In this document: positions 53,725 through 62,716 of the stretch, piece after piece
Numbering within the stretch: the stretch's first letter is position 1
How the letters are laid out: each line of letters begins with the position of its first letter
Source of the DNA: Sedimentitalea xiamensis
Lineage (GTDB): Bacteria > Pseudomonadota > Alphaproteobacteria > Rhodobacterales > Rhodobacteraceae
Direction of reading: 5' to 3'
Length of the DNA stretch: 64,000 nucleotides
NCBI RefSeq assembly: GCF_030164465.1
Contig: NZ_JASNJE010000002.1
Span: 186,001-250,000, forward strand
Notes under the pieces: model-generated
Databases searched by the model: none
What the model was told of the DNA's origin: nothing
The model's input: the letters and a program-made list of their open reading frames with translations, nothing else
Program-made: the position numbers and the translations under genes

Positions 53725-55116
53725 ATGCGCCGCCTCAGCGCCATCTTGATCGCGGATATCGAAGGGTTCTCCAGCCTTGTCGAAACCGACGAGGACGCGG
53801 TCCTGAACCGTCAGCAGGGTCTGCGTGATCTTGTGATCGATCCCGCCATCTCGGATGCGGGAGGACAGGTGGTGAAATCCACCGGCGACGGTTTCCTCGC
53901 CGAATTCGCCTCGGTCCGCGCGGCCATCGAATGCGCGATCGCATTGCAGCAGGCGCTGGCCGAAACCGAGACCGCCCGGCCCGAGACAACCCGGCTGCGC
54001 TACCGCATGGGCCTGCATGCGGGCGATGTCACGCCGCAGGGCGACGACCTCATGGGCGACACGGTGAACCTGGCCGCGCGGCTGGAAAGCCTGTCGGCGG
54101 CGGGCGGTCTCTGCATCTCCGACGCGGCCTGGCAGATGCTGCCCCCCGGCCTGCAGGACGGGTTCAGCGATCTCGGCATCCAGCGGGTCCACAACCTCGC
54201 CCGCCCGGTGCGCGTCTGGCAGTGGCGCGCGGAACCGCAGCAGGCCTTCAGCCCGTTCGACGACGAAGCCCAGGCCCAGAAGATCGGGTTCTGCGCCGCC
54301 CCGGACGGGGTGATGCTGGCCCATGCGGAAATCGGCAGCGGTCCGACCGTGTTCAAGGCGCCCAACTGGATCAATCACCTGGATTACGACTGGCGCAGCC
54401 CGATCGCCGGGCCGGGGCTTGCCCGCATCGCCCGGCATCACCGGCTGGTGCGCTTCGATCAGCGCGGCAACGGCCTGTCCGACTGGGATGTGGACGAACT
54501 GTCCGAAGATTCGATGATCTCGGATATGGACGCGGTGGTGCAGGCCACCGGGCTGGCCAGCTTCGCCCTGTTCGGCCAGTCGCAGGGCTGCGCCTTTTCG
54601 ATCCGCTACGCCGCCGAAAACCCGGACAAGGTGGCCTGCCTGGTGCTTCTTGGCGGCTATGCGCGCGGCGCGCTTTGCCGGGGTGCGCCGGAACAGGCGG
54701 CGCTGCACCAAGCCACGAACACCCTGATCCGCGAGGGCTGGGGCTCGGCCAACCCGGCTTACCGCAATGTCTTCACCGAATCGATGATCCCCGAGGCGTC
54801 TCCGCAGCAAAAGGCGCAATGGGACGAACGCCAGCGGGTGACCACCTCGCCGGCAAACGCCGCGCGGATCAACGACATGAACGCGCATGTGGACGTGTCC
54901 GCGCTGGCCCGCAAGGTGACCGCCCCGGCGCTGGTCTTCCATGCCGAAGGCGACCGGCGCATCCCGCTCGACGAAGGCCGGCGGATGGCTGCCCTGCTGC
55001 CAAATTCCGAGTTCATCGCCCTGCCCGGTTCCAACCACATCCTGATCGAAGGCACGGAAGCCTTCGACATCTTTCACGAACAGTTCCGTCTCTTCGTCGC
55101 CCGCCATCTCGGTTGA
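53725..55116 (+). CDS. Class III adenylate/guanylate cyclase fused to an alpha/beta-hydrolase
   Basis: 463 residues from ATG 53725 (AAGGGG upstream). The N-terminal 165 form a cyclase homology domain. Metal Asp residues are in ILIADIEGFS and STGDGFLAEF, and MGDTVNLAARLE is the dimer/transition-state region. After a linker comes an alpha/beta-hydrolase: RFDQRGNGLS, nucleophile elbow LFGQSQGCAFS, acid in HAEGDRRIP and His in LPGSNHIL. Cyclase and hydrolase residues both look intact. The fusion suggests nucleotide signalling coupled to sensing or hydrolysis of a small ester or lactone. No membrane segment is visible. Substrates unknown. Confidence 0.88.
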   Translation: MRRLSAILIADIEGFSSLVETDEDAVLNRQQGLRDLVIDPAISDAGGQVVKSTGDGFLAEFASVRAAIECAIALQQALAETETARPETTRLRYRMGLHAGDVTPQGDDLMGDTVNLAARLESLSAAGGLCISDAAWQMLPPGLQDGFSDLGIQRVHNLARPVRVWQWRAEPQQAFSPFDDEAQAQKIGFCAAPDGVMLAHAEIGSGPTVFKAPNWINHLDYDWRSPIAGPGLARIARHHRLVRFDQRGNGLSDWDVDELSEDSMISDMDAVVQATGLASFALFGQSQGCAFSIRYAAENPDKVACLVLLGGYARGALCRGAPEQAALHQATNTLIREGWGSANPAYRNVFTESMIPEASPQQKAQWDERQRVTTSPANAARINDMNAHVDVSALARKVTAPALVFHAEGDRRIPLDEGRRMAALLPNSEFIALPGSNHILIEGTEAFDIFHEQFRLFVARHLG

Positions 55117-55475
55117 TCCGCCCGCGCTTTCAATCGCAAACGCCACGCCCGTCCTCGCGGACCGGCGAGCCGGACGAAACCGGACAGGTCGCGCCGATCC
55201 GGGTCAGTGTCCCAAGACCGACCTGATCCGCGCCAACGCCGTCTTGAGCAGGTCCGGATCGCCGGTTTCACGGCAATCTCCCAAGCTTTTCCGGAGAAGC
55301 CGAACCGGCGCCGCGTTCTGACCCGTTCCCTGTCGCCGAAGCCGGCAATATGACGAACAGACGCCTTTGGACACCATGCATCCGATTTTATCGGCAACGA
55401 ATTGCGACTTGAACAGGAACGCGGGCAAAGCTAGGTTTGCGCTTCATAAATTCCAACGATCAAAGGAACGATTCC
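55117..55475. other. Leader region upstream of infC
   Basis: 359 nt. A minus-strand frame of about 57-74 codons (55204-55428, ending LLKTALARIRSVLGH) is the only protein-like candidate, but it lacks a good ribosome site. The part nearest infC probably holds its promoter and a 5' leader. Confidence 0.35.
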
Positions 55476-55478
55476 ATA
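55462..55478 (+). promoter_or_regulatory. infC ribosome binding site with AUA initiation codon
   Basis: AAAGGA (55462-55467) is followed 8 nt later by ATA GCC CGC, the exact start expected from the conserved IARRPHN N-terminus of roseobacter IF-3 proteins. No ATG, GTG or TTG lies at usable spacing; the only canonical-type alternative is a TTG at 55437 without a good Shine-Dalgarno site. Confidence 0.7.
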
Positions 55479-56024
55479 GCCCGCAGACCCCACAACGCGC
55501 CGCCGACCCGCGACACCGGCCCGCGCGTCAACGACAGCATCCGCGCTCCCGAAATCCGCCTCATCGGCGCAGACGGAGAAAACGTAGGTGTCGTCACACC
55601 CGCCCGCGCCATGGTCATGGCCGAAGAAGCCGGGCTTGATCTTGTCGAGATTTCGCCCAATGCAAACCCGCCCGTTTGCAAGATAATGGACTTCGGCAAG
55701 TTCAAGTACGAAACGCAAAAGCGCGAGGCCGAAGCGCGCAAGAAACAGAAGATCATCGAGATCAAGGAAGTCAAATTCCGCCCGAACACGGACACCAACG
55801 ATTACAATGTCAAGATGCGCAATGTGTTCAAGTTCCTGGAAAACGGCGACAAGGTGAAGGTGACGCTGAGATTTCGCGGACGCGAGATGGCGCATCAGAA
55901 TCTGGGACGCGAGTTGCTGGAACGCGTTGCCGAAGACACAAAGGATGTCGGCCGGGTCGAAAACTTTCCCAAGATGGAAGGCCGCCAGATGATCATGCTG
56001 ATCGGCCCCCTGCCGAACAAATAG
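55476..56024 (+). CDS. infC: Translation initiation factor IF-3
   Basis: 182 residues from ATA 55476. The N-terminal domain ([58 protein letters not shown]) and C-terminal domain ([43 protein letters not shown]) are complete. IF-3 binds the 30S subunit and rejects non-AUG start codons. A rare start on its own mRNA is the known basis for autoregulation in E. coli, where infC uses AUU. A terminator hairpin follows the stop. Confidence 0.95.
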   Translation: MARRPHNAPPTRDTGPRVNDSIRAPEIRLIGADGENVGVVTPARAMVMAEEAGLDLVEISPNANPPVCKIMDFGKFKYETQKREAEARKKQKIIEIKEVKFRPNTDTNDYNVKMRNVFKFLENGDKVKVTLRFRGREMAHQNLGRELLERVAEDTKDVGRVENFPKMEGRQMIMLIGPLPNK

Positions 56025-56055
56025 GTCTGTCGCACCGCGCCGATGCCCGCTTCCG

Positions 56056-56078
56056 ACACCCGGCCCCGCGCCGGGTGT
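56056..56078 (+). terminator. Hairpin terminator after infC
   Basis: ACACCCGGC pairs perfectly with GCCGGGTGT around a 5-nt loop, followed by CTTGCGTT. It begins 32 nt after the infC stop. Confidence 0.65.
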
Positions 56079-56310
56079 CTTGCGTTCCGGTCCGCGTTTT
56101 CCCCGCCTTGACGGCGCCACCGCCGGGAAACGTCCATCAGGCGGGTCAAGCCTCCGGAACGGGGAAATGCCGCCTGTCCGTCCCCCCCGGCAAGGAAACC
56201 TTGACCGAATCCCGCGCCGGGCAGACCATGTGCTCGACGGCAGGCTGAAGAAACAGGCGAATTCCGGCGAGACTCCGATCGCGGCAGCGTATCGACTGGG
56301 AGGACATACC

Positions 56311-57711
56311 TTGAACTTGCGACCCGATCCGACATTTCACGCATCCCCGAAACTGGCCATGCAGGCGCCGGTTGAAACCATCGCCTATACCCTGCTGCTC
56401 AGCCCGGACGGAAGCCGGCCCGATGGGCTGGCTGTTGTGGATGTAAACCCGAAATCAGACAGTTACGGAAAAATTCTGCATACCGTCATGATGCCCAACA
56501 AGGGGGACGAATTTCACCACTTCGGCTGGAACGCCTGCTCGTCGGCGCTGTCCCCGCTCAGCGGCCATGCCTTTCTGGAACGGCGCTACCTGATCATCCC
56601 CGGCATCCGCTCATCCCGGATCTACGTGATCGACGTGAAGGAGCCGCTCAAAGCCTCCATCCACAAGATCATCGAGCCCGAGGAGGTCTTTGCCAAGACC
56701 GGCTATTCGCGCCCCCATACGATCCATTGCGGCCCCGAAGGCATCTATGTATCGACGCTCGGCGGCGGCGGACAGGATGGCACGGACGGACCTCCGGGCA
56801 TCTTCATCATGGATTGCCAGACCTTCGACATCATCGGCCGCTATGAGATGGACCGCGGCATCCAGGACAAGCACTATGACTTCTGGTGGAACCTGCCGCG
56901 CGACTACATGGTCAGCTCCGAATGGGCCCTGCCTCCGCAATTCGAGAACGGCCTCGTGGCCGAAGACCTGCTGTCCAACAAATACGGCCACGCGATCCAT
57001 TTCTGGGATCTGCGGGGCCGCAAGAACGTCCAGACGATAGACCTGGGGGAAAACCACCAGATGGCGCTCGAAATCCGTCCGGCCCATGATCCGGTCAAGG
57101 AATACGGCTTCTGCGGCGTGGTCGTGGACACCACGAATCTCCAGGGGGCGATCTTCACCTGGTGGCGCGACAAGGACGGCACCTGGCAGGCCAGGAAGAC
57201 GATCACCATCGACCCGGCGCCGGCGGATCCGGAGGATCTGCCCGAACTTCTGAAAGGGTTTTCCGCGGTTCCACCGCTGGTCACGGACATCGATCTCAGT
57301 CTGGATGACAGGTATCTCTATGTCTCGTGCTGGGGCCTGGGCGAAATGCATCAGTACGATGTGTCCGACCCGATGAATCCGACCCTGGCCGGCAAGGTGA
57401 AAATCGGCGGGATCGTCGCCAGGACGCCCCATCCCAACGGCAAGCCCTTCGGCTATGGCCCGCAGATGGTCGAAATCAGCCGTGACGGAAAACGGGTCTA
57501 CTGGACCAACTCCCTCTACTCGACCTGGGACGACCAGTTCTATCCGGGCGATCGGGGCGCGGCGATGGTGATGGCGCATGTCGGCGAAAACGGCGGCCTG
57601 ACGCTGGCCGAAGACTTCTGGGTCGACTTTCCCGAAGGCTACCGATCGCACCAGATCCGGCTGGAAGGCGGCGACTGTTCCACCGACAGTTTCTGCTATC
57701 CTTCTGCCTGA
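56311..57711 (+). CDS. Selenium-binding protein 56 / methanethiol oxidase family
   Basis: 466 residues from TTG 56311, which has GGGAGGACAT seven bases upstream; an in-frame ATG at 56080 would add 77 residues of non-family sequence. Conserved SBP56 blocks are FHHFGWNACSSAL, SRPHTIHCGPEGIYVSTLG, PGIFIMDCQTFDIIG, HYDFWWNLPRDYMVSSEW, GHAIHFWDL, LSLDDRYLYVSCWGLGEMHQYD and FGYGPQMVEIS. The His-rich blocks are likely copper ligands. Bacterial members oxidise methanethiol, an intermediate of DMSP breakdown, to formaldehyde, sulfide and peroxide. No signal peptide was seen from the chosen start. A membrane protein follows 4 nt later. Confidence 0.9.
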   Translation: MNLRPDPTFHASPKLAMQAPVETIAYTLLLSPDGSRPDGLAVVDVNPKSDSYGKILHTVMMPNKGDEFHHFGWNACSSALSPLSGHAFLERRYLIIPGIRSSRIYVIDVKEPLKASIHKIIEPEEVFAKTGYSRPHTIHCGPEGIYVSTLGGGGQDGTDGPPGIFIMDCQTFDIIGRYEMDRGIQDKHYDFWWNLPRDYMVSSEWALPPQFENGLVAEDLLSNKYGHAIHFWDLRGRKNVQTIDLGENHQMALEIRPAHDPVKEYGFCGVVVDTTNLQGAIFTWWRDKDGTWQARKTITIDPAPADPEDLPELLKGFSAVPPLVTDIDLSLDDRYLYVSCWGLGEMHQYDVSDPMNPTLAGKVKIGGIVARTPHPNGKPFGYGPQMVEISRDGKRVYWTNSLYSTWDDQFYPGDRGAAMVMAHVGENGGLTLAEDFWVDFPEGYRSHQIRLEGGDCSTDSFCYPSA

Positions 57712-57714
57712 TCC

Positions 57715-58377
57715 TTGAGCGACCTGTTCAGCACCACGGCCGGTCTCTGGCTGGCCGTGGTCATCAGCGGTCTTTATCACGGGCTGAATCCCGGCATGGG
57801 ATGGCCTCTTGCGGTGTCCTCGGCGCTGATGGAACGGCGCGGCGGCGCGCTGCTTTCCGCACTCGCCGCCCTGACAGCCGGGCATTTCCTGGCGATGATG
57901 GCCATCCTGTTGCCGGTCTCCGCCATGACGGCGCTCCTGTCCTACGAACGGCCCTTGCGGATCGCCGCCGGGCTGGTGGTGATCGGCATGGGTCTGTGGC
58001 TGCTCTTCAACCGGCGCCACCCCCGGTTCCTGGCACGGATACCGCCCACCCGGCTCGTTCTCTGGTCATTTCTGGTGGCCATCGTCCACGGGGCGGCCCT
58101 GATGCTGGTTCCGATCTATCTCGGACTTTGCGGAACCGAAGATCTGGACGCCGGACATCGCGCGGCAGCCGGCCTGATGATCCGGAACGCCGGCCTGACC
58201 CTGGGAGTGGCCGTCGTCCACACGCTGGCCATGCTCGCCGCCGGGGGCGCCCTGGCAGTCGCGGTCTACCGCTGGCTGGGTTTGCAATTCCTGGCGCGCA
58301 GCTGGTTCGATCTCGAAACCCTCTGGGGGCTGAGCCTCGTGCTTGTCGGCGCGCTCGGCCTCTGGTCCGCCATCTAA
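57715..58377 (+). CDS. Polytopic membrane protein associated with the SBP56 gene
   Basis: 220 residues from TTG 57715, only 4 nt after the SBP56 stop, so the two are translationally close. About six membrane helices: LWLAVVISGLYHGLNPGMGW, LLSALAALTAGHFLAMMAILL, LRIAAGLVVIGMGLWLLF, LVLWSFLVAIVHGAALMLVPIYL, LTLGVAVVHTLAMLAAGGALAV and LWGLSLVLVGALGLWSAI. Several His in or next to helices (GLYHGLNPG, TAGHFL, VHGAAL, VVHTLA) suggest metal handling, as in NicO/HupE-like transporters. A copper-supply role for methanethiol oxidase is inference. Confidence 0.75.
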   Translation: MSDLFSTTAGLWLAVVISGLYHGLNPGMGWPLAVSSALMERRGGALLSALAALTAGHFLAMMAILLPVSAMTALLSYERPLRIAAGLVVIGMGLWLLFNRRHPRFLARIPPTRLVLWSFLVAIVHGAALMLVPIYLGLCGTEDLDAGHRAAAGLMIRNAGLTLGVAVVHTLAMLAAGGALAVAVYRWLGLQFLARSWFDLETLWGLSLVLVGALGLWSAI

Positions 58378-58712
58378 TCCCTTGGCTGGCGTCCCGGAAC
58401 CATGGCCGCGCCCAGTTCGATCATCCGGCCGGTCGCTTCCGTGTATTGATCGATCGCGGTCCGGATGAATTCCGCCTGAAAGCGCCGAAGCTCTTCCAGA
58501 TCCCGGCAATGCAGCAACCCGTGCAGCAGCGTCGCGTCCTCTTTCATCCTTTCGGAAAGGAAATTGAACGCCTCGTCGCCAAGGCTGCGCATCCTTTCCA
58601 TCCCGTCCACCCCCATCCAGGACATGGAATTGAGACCGTGCCTCTGCATCTGCACGATCGCATCGGCAATGCTGGCGGCGGCGTCCGGAGTTTGCCTGTT
58701 GGGTTTCGCCAT
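58374..58712 (-). CDS. Phasin-like protein
   Basis: 112 residues, helical and amphipathic, with GAGGATATCCCC upstream of the ATG. The core NFLSERMKEDATLLHGLLHCRDLEELRRFQAEFIRTAIDQYTEATGRMIELG follows the phasin pattern: repeated hydrophobic heptads with FQAEF and Y-T-E near the end. Phasins coat polyhydroxyalkanoate granules; short forms like this one may serve other roles. It overlaps the convergent membrane-protein gene by 4 nt. Confidence 0.8.
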   Translation of the reverse strand: MAKPNRQTPDAAASIADAIVQMQRHGLNSMSWMGVDGMERMRSLGDEAFNFLSERMKEDATLLHGLLHCRDLEELRRFQAEFIRTAIDQYTEATGRMIELGAAMVPGRQPRD

Positions 58713-58823
58713 GGGGATATCCTCAAGAAACGCGTCTGCTTCCTATGGTGCATCCGCCGCTTCCGGGCCTTGATATCGATCAACAGATAACCGCCCCGCC
58801 GGTTCGGCGGGGCGGTATCCCTG

Positions 58824-59612
58824 TCACCCCACGGCCCTGATGGCGCGTTTTGTCATGACGGAGACGAGGTGTGCGCGGTATTCCTTTGTGCCGTGCAGGT
58901 CCGCGATCATGTTTTCGGGGGCGATGGCGAGGCCGGTGAGGGCGTCGGCGCGGAACTCCTTGTTCAGCGCCTCCTCGGCTTCGCTCCAGCGGAACACGCC
59001 GTCCTCGGAGGCGCCGGTCACCGCCACACGCACGCCCTCGGCGAAGCGCGCCAAGAACACCCCGACCAGCGCGAACCGCGACGCCGGCTGCTCGAACTTC
59101 TGATAGCTCGCCGCCTGCGGCACCGGAAAGCGCACCGCGGTGACGATCTCGCCCTCGTGCAGCGCCGTGGTGAACATGCCCTGGAAATAATCGTCCGCCG
59201 CGATCTCGCGGCTGCTGGTCACGATGGTCGCCCCCGAAGCCAGCGCGGCCGAAGGATAGCAGGCCGCCGGATCGTTGTTGGCCAGCGACCCGCCGATGGT
59301 GCCGCGGTTGCGCACCGCCGGGTCGCCGATATTGCCCGCCAGCGCCGCCAGCGCCGGATAGGCCCCGGCCGCCTCGCGCGCCACCGTGGCATGGGGCGTG
59401 CCGCCGCCGATGGTCACGACGCCATCCACTGCGGAAACCCCCTTCATCTCGGCGATGCCCGCAAGGCTCACCAGCCGCGACGGGCTCGCCAGCCGCTGCT
59501 TCAGCGTCGGGATCAGCGTCTGGCCGCCCCCCAGCGCCATCGCCTCCTCGATCTGCAACGCCGCGACCGCCGCCTCGACGCTGCCCGGCTTGTCCACTTC
59601 AAAACTGTACAT
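58824..59612 (-). CDS. coxM: Molybdenum hydroxylase FAD-binding (medium) subunit, CoxM family
   Basis: 262 residues from ATG 59612 (GGAGGAGAC upstream). The FAD-binding motifs are MALGGGQTLIP near the N-terminus and RNRGTIGGSLANNDPA in the middle, the pyrophosphate and flavin loops of the CO dehydrogenase/xanthine oxidase medium-subunit family. It passes electrons from the Fe-S small subunit to FAD. It is the last gene of coxG-S-L-M. Confidence 0.93.
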   Translation of the reverse strand: MYSFEVDKPGSVEAAVAALQIEEAMALGGGQTLIPTLKQRLASPSRLVSLAGIAEMKGVSAVDGVVTIGGGTPHATVAREAAGAYPALAALAGNIGDPAVRNRGTIGGSLANNDPAACYPSAALASGATIVTSSREIAADDYFQGMFTTALHEGEIVTAVRFPVPQAASYQKFEQPASRFALVGVFLARFAEGVRVAVTGASEDGVFRWSEAEEALNKEFRADALTGLAIAPENMIADLHGTKEYRAHLVSVMTKRAIRAVG

Positions 59613-59704
59613 CTCTGTCTCCTCCAAGAGCCCGGGGCCGCCCCCTTCCTCTTGCTGAAAATACTCCGGGGTCCGGGGCAGAGCCCCGGTCCGGACGGTT
59701 GAAA

Positions 59705-62068
59705 TCAGCCCTGCAGCGCCGCCCAGACCCGCGCCGGGCTCAGCGGCATGTCGATATGGGTCACGTCCCGGCCCGCCGACTGCAACGCGTCGACCACCGC
59801 GTTGACCACCGAGGGCGGCGACCCGATCGCGCCGGCCTCGCCGCAGCCCTTCACCCCGAGCGGGTTGTGGGTGCAGGGCGTGACGCAGGAATGATCCACC
59901 GTGTAGAACGGCAGGTCGTCCGCCCGCGGCATCGCGTAATCCATGTAGGACGCGCTCAGCAACTGGCCGTTCTCGTCATAGACGCAGCCTTCCAGCAGCG
60001 CCTGCCCGATCCCCTGGGCGAGCCCGCCATGCACCTGGCCCGACACGATCATCGGGTTGACGATATTGCCAAAATCGTCCGCCGCCGTCATCCGCTCGAT
60101 CGTCACGCGGCCGGTCTCCGGATCCACCTCCACCTCGCAGGCATAGGCGCCCGACGGGTAGGTGAAGTTCGACGGATCGTAGAACGCCGTCTCCTCGAGA
60201 CCCGGCTCGATATCCTCCAGCGGATAGTTGTGCGGCACATAGGCCGCCAGGGTGACATCGCCCCAGGCCACCGACTTGTCGGTCCCCGCGACGGAAAACT
60301 GCCCGTCCTTCAGCTCGATGTCGCTCTCGGACGCCTCCATCAGATGCGCCGCGATCCGCTTCGCCTTGTTGATGATCTTCTCGGTCGCCCGCACCATGGC
60401 GCTGCCCCCCACCGCGAGGGAACGCGACCCGTAGGTGCCCATCCCCATCGGCGTGTTCGCCGTGTCGCCATGCACGATCTCGACCATGCTCTCGTCGATC
60501 CCGATCATCTCGGCGATGACCTGCGGAAACGCCGTCTCATGCCCCTGCCCGTGGGAATGGCTGCCGGTCATCACGACGAGCCCGCCGGTGGCGTTGACCC
60601 GCACCGTGGCGCTCTCGTAAAGCCCGGCGCGCGCGCCAAGCTGCCCCACCAGGTTGGAGGGCGCGATGCCGCAGGCCTCGATATAGCAGTTCACCCCCAG
60701 CCCGCGCAGCTTGCCCTTCGCCTCGCTCGCCGCCCGGCGCGCCGCGAAACCCGCAAAATCGCCGATCTCGATCAGCTTGTCCATCGTCGCGTTGTAATCA
60801 CCAGTGTCGTATTCCACCGCCACCGGGGTGGCATAGGGGAACTCGGTGATGAAGTTCTGCCGCCTGAGCGCGACCGGGTCGACCCCCAGCTCGCGCGCCG
60901 CCTTGTCGATCACCCGCTCGAGCTGGAACGTCGCCTCCGGCCGCCCGGCCCCGCGATAGGCATCCACCGGCACCGTGTTGGTGAAGACCGCCTTGACGTT
61001 CACATAGATCAGCGGCGTCTTGTAGTTCCCCGCCATCAGCGTGCCGTGCAGCCAGGTCGGAACCGAGGGCGCGAAGGTCGACAGATACGCCCCCATATTG
61101 GCATGGGTATCGGTGCGCAGCGCCACGAAATTGTTCTCCGCGTCCAGCGCCAGCTCGATCTTCGTCACGTGATCGCGCCCATGGGCGTCGGACATGAAGG
61201 CCTCGCTGCGCGAACTCGTCCACTTGACCGGCCGGTTCACCGCCTTGGCGGCAAAGGTGCAGAAAGCCTCCTCCGCATAGTGGAAGATCTTGGTGCCGAA
61301 CCCGCCGCCCACGTCCGGCGCCACCACCCGCAGCTTGTGCTCGGGAATGCCCAGCACGAAGGCCCCCATCAACAGCCGGATCACATGCGGGTTCTGGGAG
61401 GTGGTATAGAGCGTGTGATCCCCGGTCGCCCGGTTGTAATCCCCGACCGCCACCCGCGGCTCCATCGGGTTGGCCACCATCCGCTGGTTCACCAGCTCCA
61501 GCGTGGTCACATGCGCCGCTTCCTTGATCGCCTTGTCCACCGCCTCGCGGTTCTCCTCGACGAACCCCCAGTCATAACAGAGGTTGCCCGCCAGGTCGTC
61601 ATGCACCTTCGGCGCACCGTCCCGCAGCGCCGCCTTCATGTCGACCACGGCGGGCAGTTCCTCGATGTCGAGCTCGATGGCTTCCGCCGCGTCGCGCGCC
61701 TGTTCATAGGTGTCGGCCACCACCGCCGCGATCGGGTCGCCCACATGGCGCACCTTGCCCTGCGCCAGCACCGGGTGCCCCGGCTCGGCCATCGGCTGCC
61801 CGTGCCGGTCGGTCACCTGCCAGCCGCAGGGCAGCCCGCCGACGCCCTCGAAATCCGCGCCGGTGAAGATCCGCACGACACCGGGCATCGCCGCCGCCGC
61901 CGCCGTGTCCACCCTGTCGATCCGCCCATGCGCCACGTCCGAGCGCAGGAAATGCACATAGGCCTGGCCATTCAGGTTGATGTCGTCGGTATAATTGCCG
62001 GTCCCGCTCAGAAACCGCACGTCCTCGCGCCGCTTCGGGCTGGCCCCGATCCCGTGATCCTTCGGCAT
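59705..62068 (-). CDS. Molybdenum hydroxylase large subunit, form II CoxL-like
   Basis: 787 residues of the xanthine-oxidase-type molybdopterin subunit. Motifs include GGGFGTKIF, the active-site loop AYRGAGR at 370-376, and the catalytic Glu in KGCGEAGAIG near the C-terminus. True CO dehydrogenases (form I) carry AYxCSFR with the Cu-binding Cys; this protein has the form II AYRGAGR and lacks it. CO oxidation is therefore doubtful and another substrate such as an aldehyde or N-heterocycle is possible. It lies between the small subunit upstream and the medium subunit downstream, the form II gene order S-L-M. Confidence 0.94.
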   Translation of the reverse strand: MPKDHGIGASPKRREDVRFLSGTGNYTDDINLNGQAYVHFLRSDVAHGRIDRVDTAAAAAMPGVVRIFTGADFEGVGGLPCGWQVTDRHGQPMAEPGHPVLAQGKVRHVGDPIAAVVADTYEQARDAAEAIELDIEELPAVVDMKAALRDGAPKVHDDLAGNLCYDWGFVEENREAVDKAIKEAAHVTTLELVNQRMVANPMEPRVAVGDYNRATGDHTLYTTSQNPHVIRLLMGAFVLGIPEHKLRVVAPDVGGGFGTKIFHYAEEAFCTFAAKAVNRPVKWTSSRSEAFMSDAHGRDHVTKIELALDAENNFVALRTDTHANMGAYLSTFAPSVPTWLHGTLMAGNYKTPLIYVNVKAVFTNTVPVDAYRGAGRPEATFQLERVIDKAARELGVDPVALRRQNFITEFPYATPVAVEYDTGDYNATMDKLIEIGDFAGFAARRAASEAKGKLRGLGVNCYIEACGIAPSNLVGQLGARAGLYESATVRVNATGGLVVMTGSHSHGQGHETAFPQVIAEMIGIDESMVEIVHGDTANTPMGMGTYGSRSLAVGGSAMVRATEKIINKAKRIAAHLMEASESDIELKDGQFSVAGTDKSVAWGDVTLAAYVPHNYPLEDIEPGLEETAFYDPSNFTYPSGAYACEVEVDPETGRVTIERMTAADDFGNIVNPMIVSGQVHGGLAQGIGQALLEGCVYDENGQLLSASYMDYAMPRADDLPFYTVDHSCVTPCTHNPLGVKGCGEAGAIGSPPSVVNAVVDALQSAGRDVTHIDMPLSPARVWAALQG

Positions 62069-62198
62069 GTTCTCATTCTCCTTCCCTGGGGCGGCGGGGG
62101 GAACCCCGCCCTGCCGCTCTGAAAATCCGGGCCGCGCCCCGCCCCCTTCATCTTTGGAAAAATACTCCGGGGGGCTGCGGGGGGCTGGCCCCCCGCTG

Positions 62199-62684
62199 TT
62201 ATTCCGCCGCGATGGCGGCCACGTCCTGACCCGACGCCGCCAGGATCGCCTTGACGATGTTGTGATAGCCGGTGCACCGGCAGAGATTGCCCTCCAGATA
62301 CTCCCGGATCTCCGCCTCGCCCGGCGTCGGGTTCTCCTTCAGAAGCGCCGCCGCCGACATCACCATCCCCGGCGTGCAGAAACCGCACTGAAGCCCGTGA
62401 TGATCCTGGAACGCCTGCTGGATCGCGTTCAGGGTCCCGTCCGGCGCCGCCTGCCCCTCGATCGTGTCCACCGAACGCCCGTCCGCCTCAACCGCGAACA
62501 TCGTGCAGGACTTCACCGCCTGACCGTCCACATGAACCACGCAGGCCCCGCACTGGCTCGTGTCGCATCCCACATGCGTCCCCGTCAAACCCAGCCCGTC
62601 CCGCAAAAAACCCGACAACAACGTCCGACCCTCAACAACACCAAAACGCTCAACACCATTCACTACAATCCGAACTTCAGACAT
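62199..62684 (-). CDS. coxS: Molybdenum hydroxylase [2Fe-2S] small subunit, CoxS family
   Basis: 161 residues. The plant-type [2Fe-2S] cluster ligands are in [14 protein letters not shown] and KSCTMF. The second, helical [2Fe-2S] domain has [15 protein letters not shown] and [12 protein letters not shown]. All eight ligand Cys are present. It relays electrons from the molybdenum site to FAD. It lies directly upstream of the large subunit and 32 nt from coxG. Confidence 0.95.
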   Translation of the reverse strand: MSEVRIVVNGVERFGVVEGRTLLSGFLRDGLGLTGTHVGCDTSQCGACVVHVDGQAVKSCTMFAVEADGRSVDTIEGQAAPDGTLNAIQQAFQDHHGLQCGFCTPGMVMSAAALLKENPTPGEAEIREYLEGNLCRCTGYHNIVKAILAASGQDVAAIAAE

Positions 62685-62716
62685 TACAATCTCCCCTCTT
62701 CGTTCCGTTTTCTGGC

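Noticed and set aside
59705-62068. Bona fide (form I) carbon monoxide dehydrogenase
   Set aside because: The active-site loop is AYRGAGR, not AYxCSFR.
59699-62122. 807-codon plus-strand frame
   Set aside because: It is antisense to the molybdenum hydroxylase large subunit and rich in His/Arg/Asp shadow composition.
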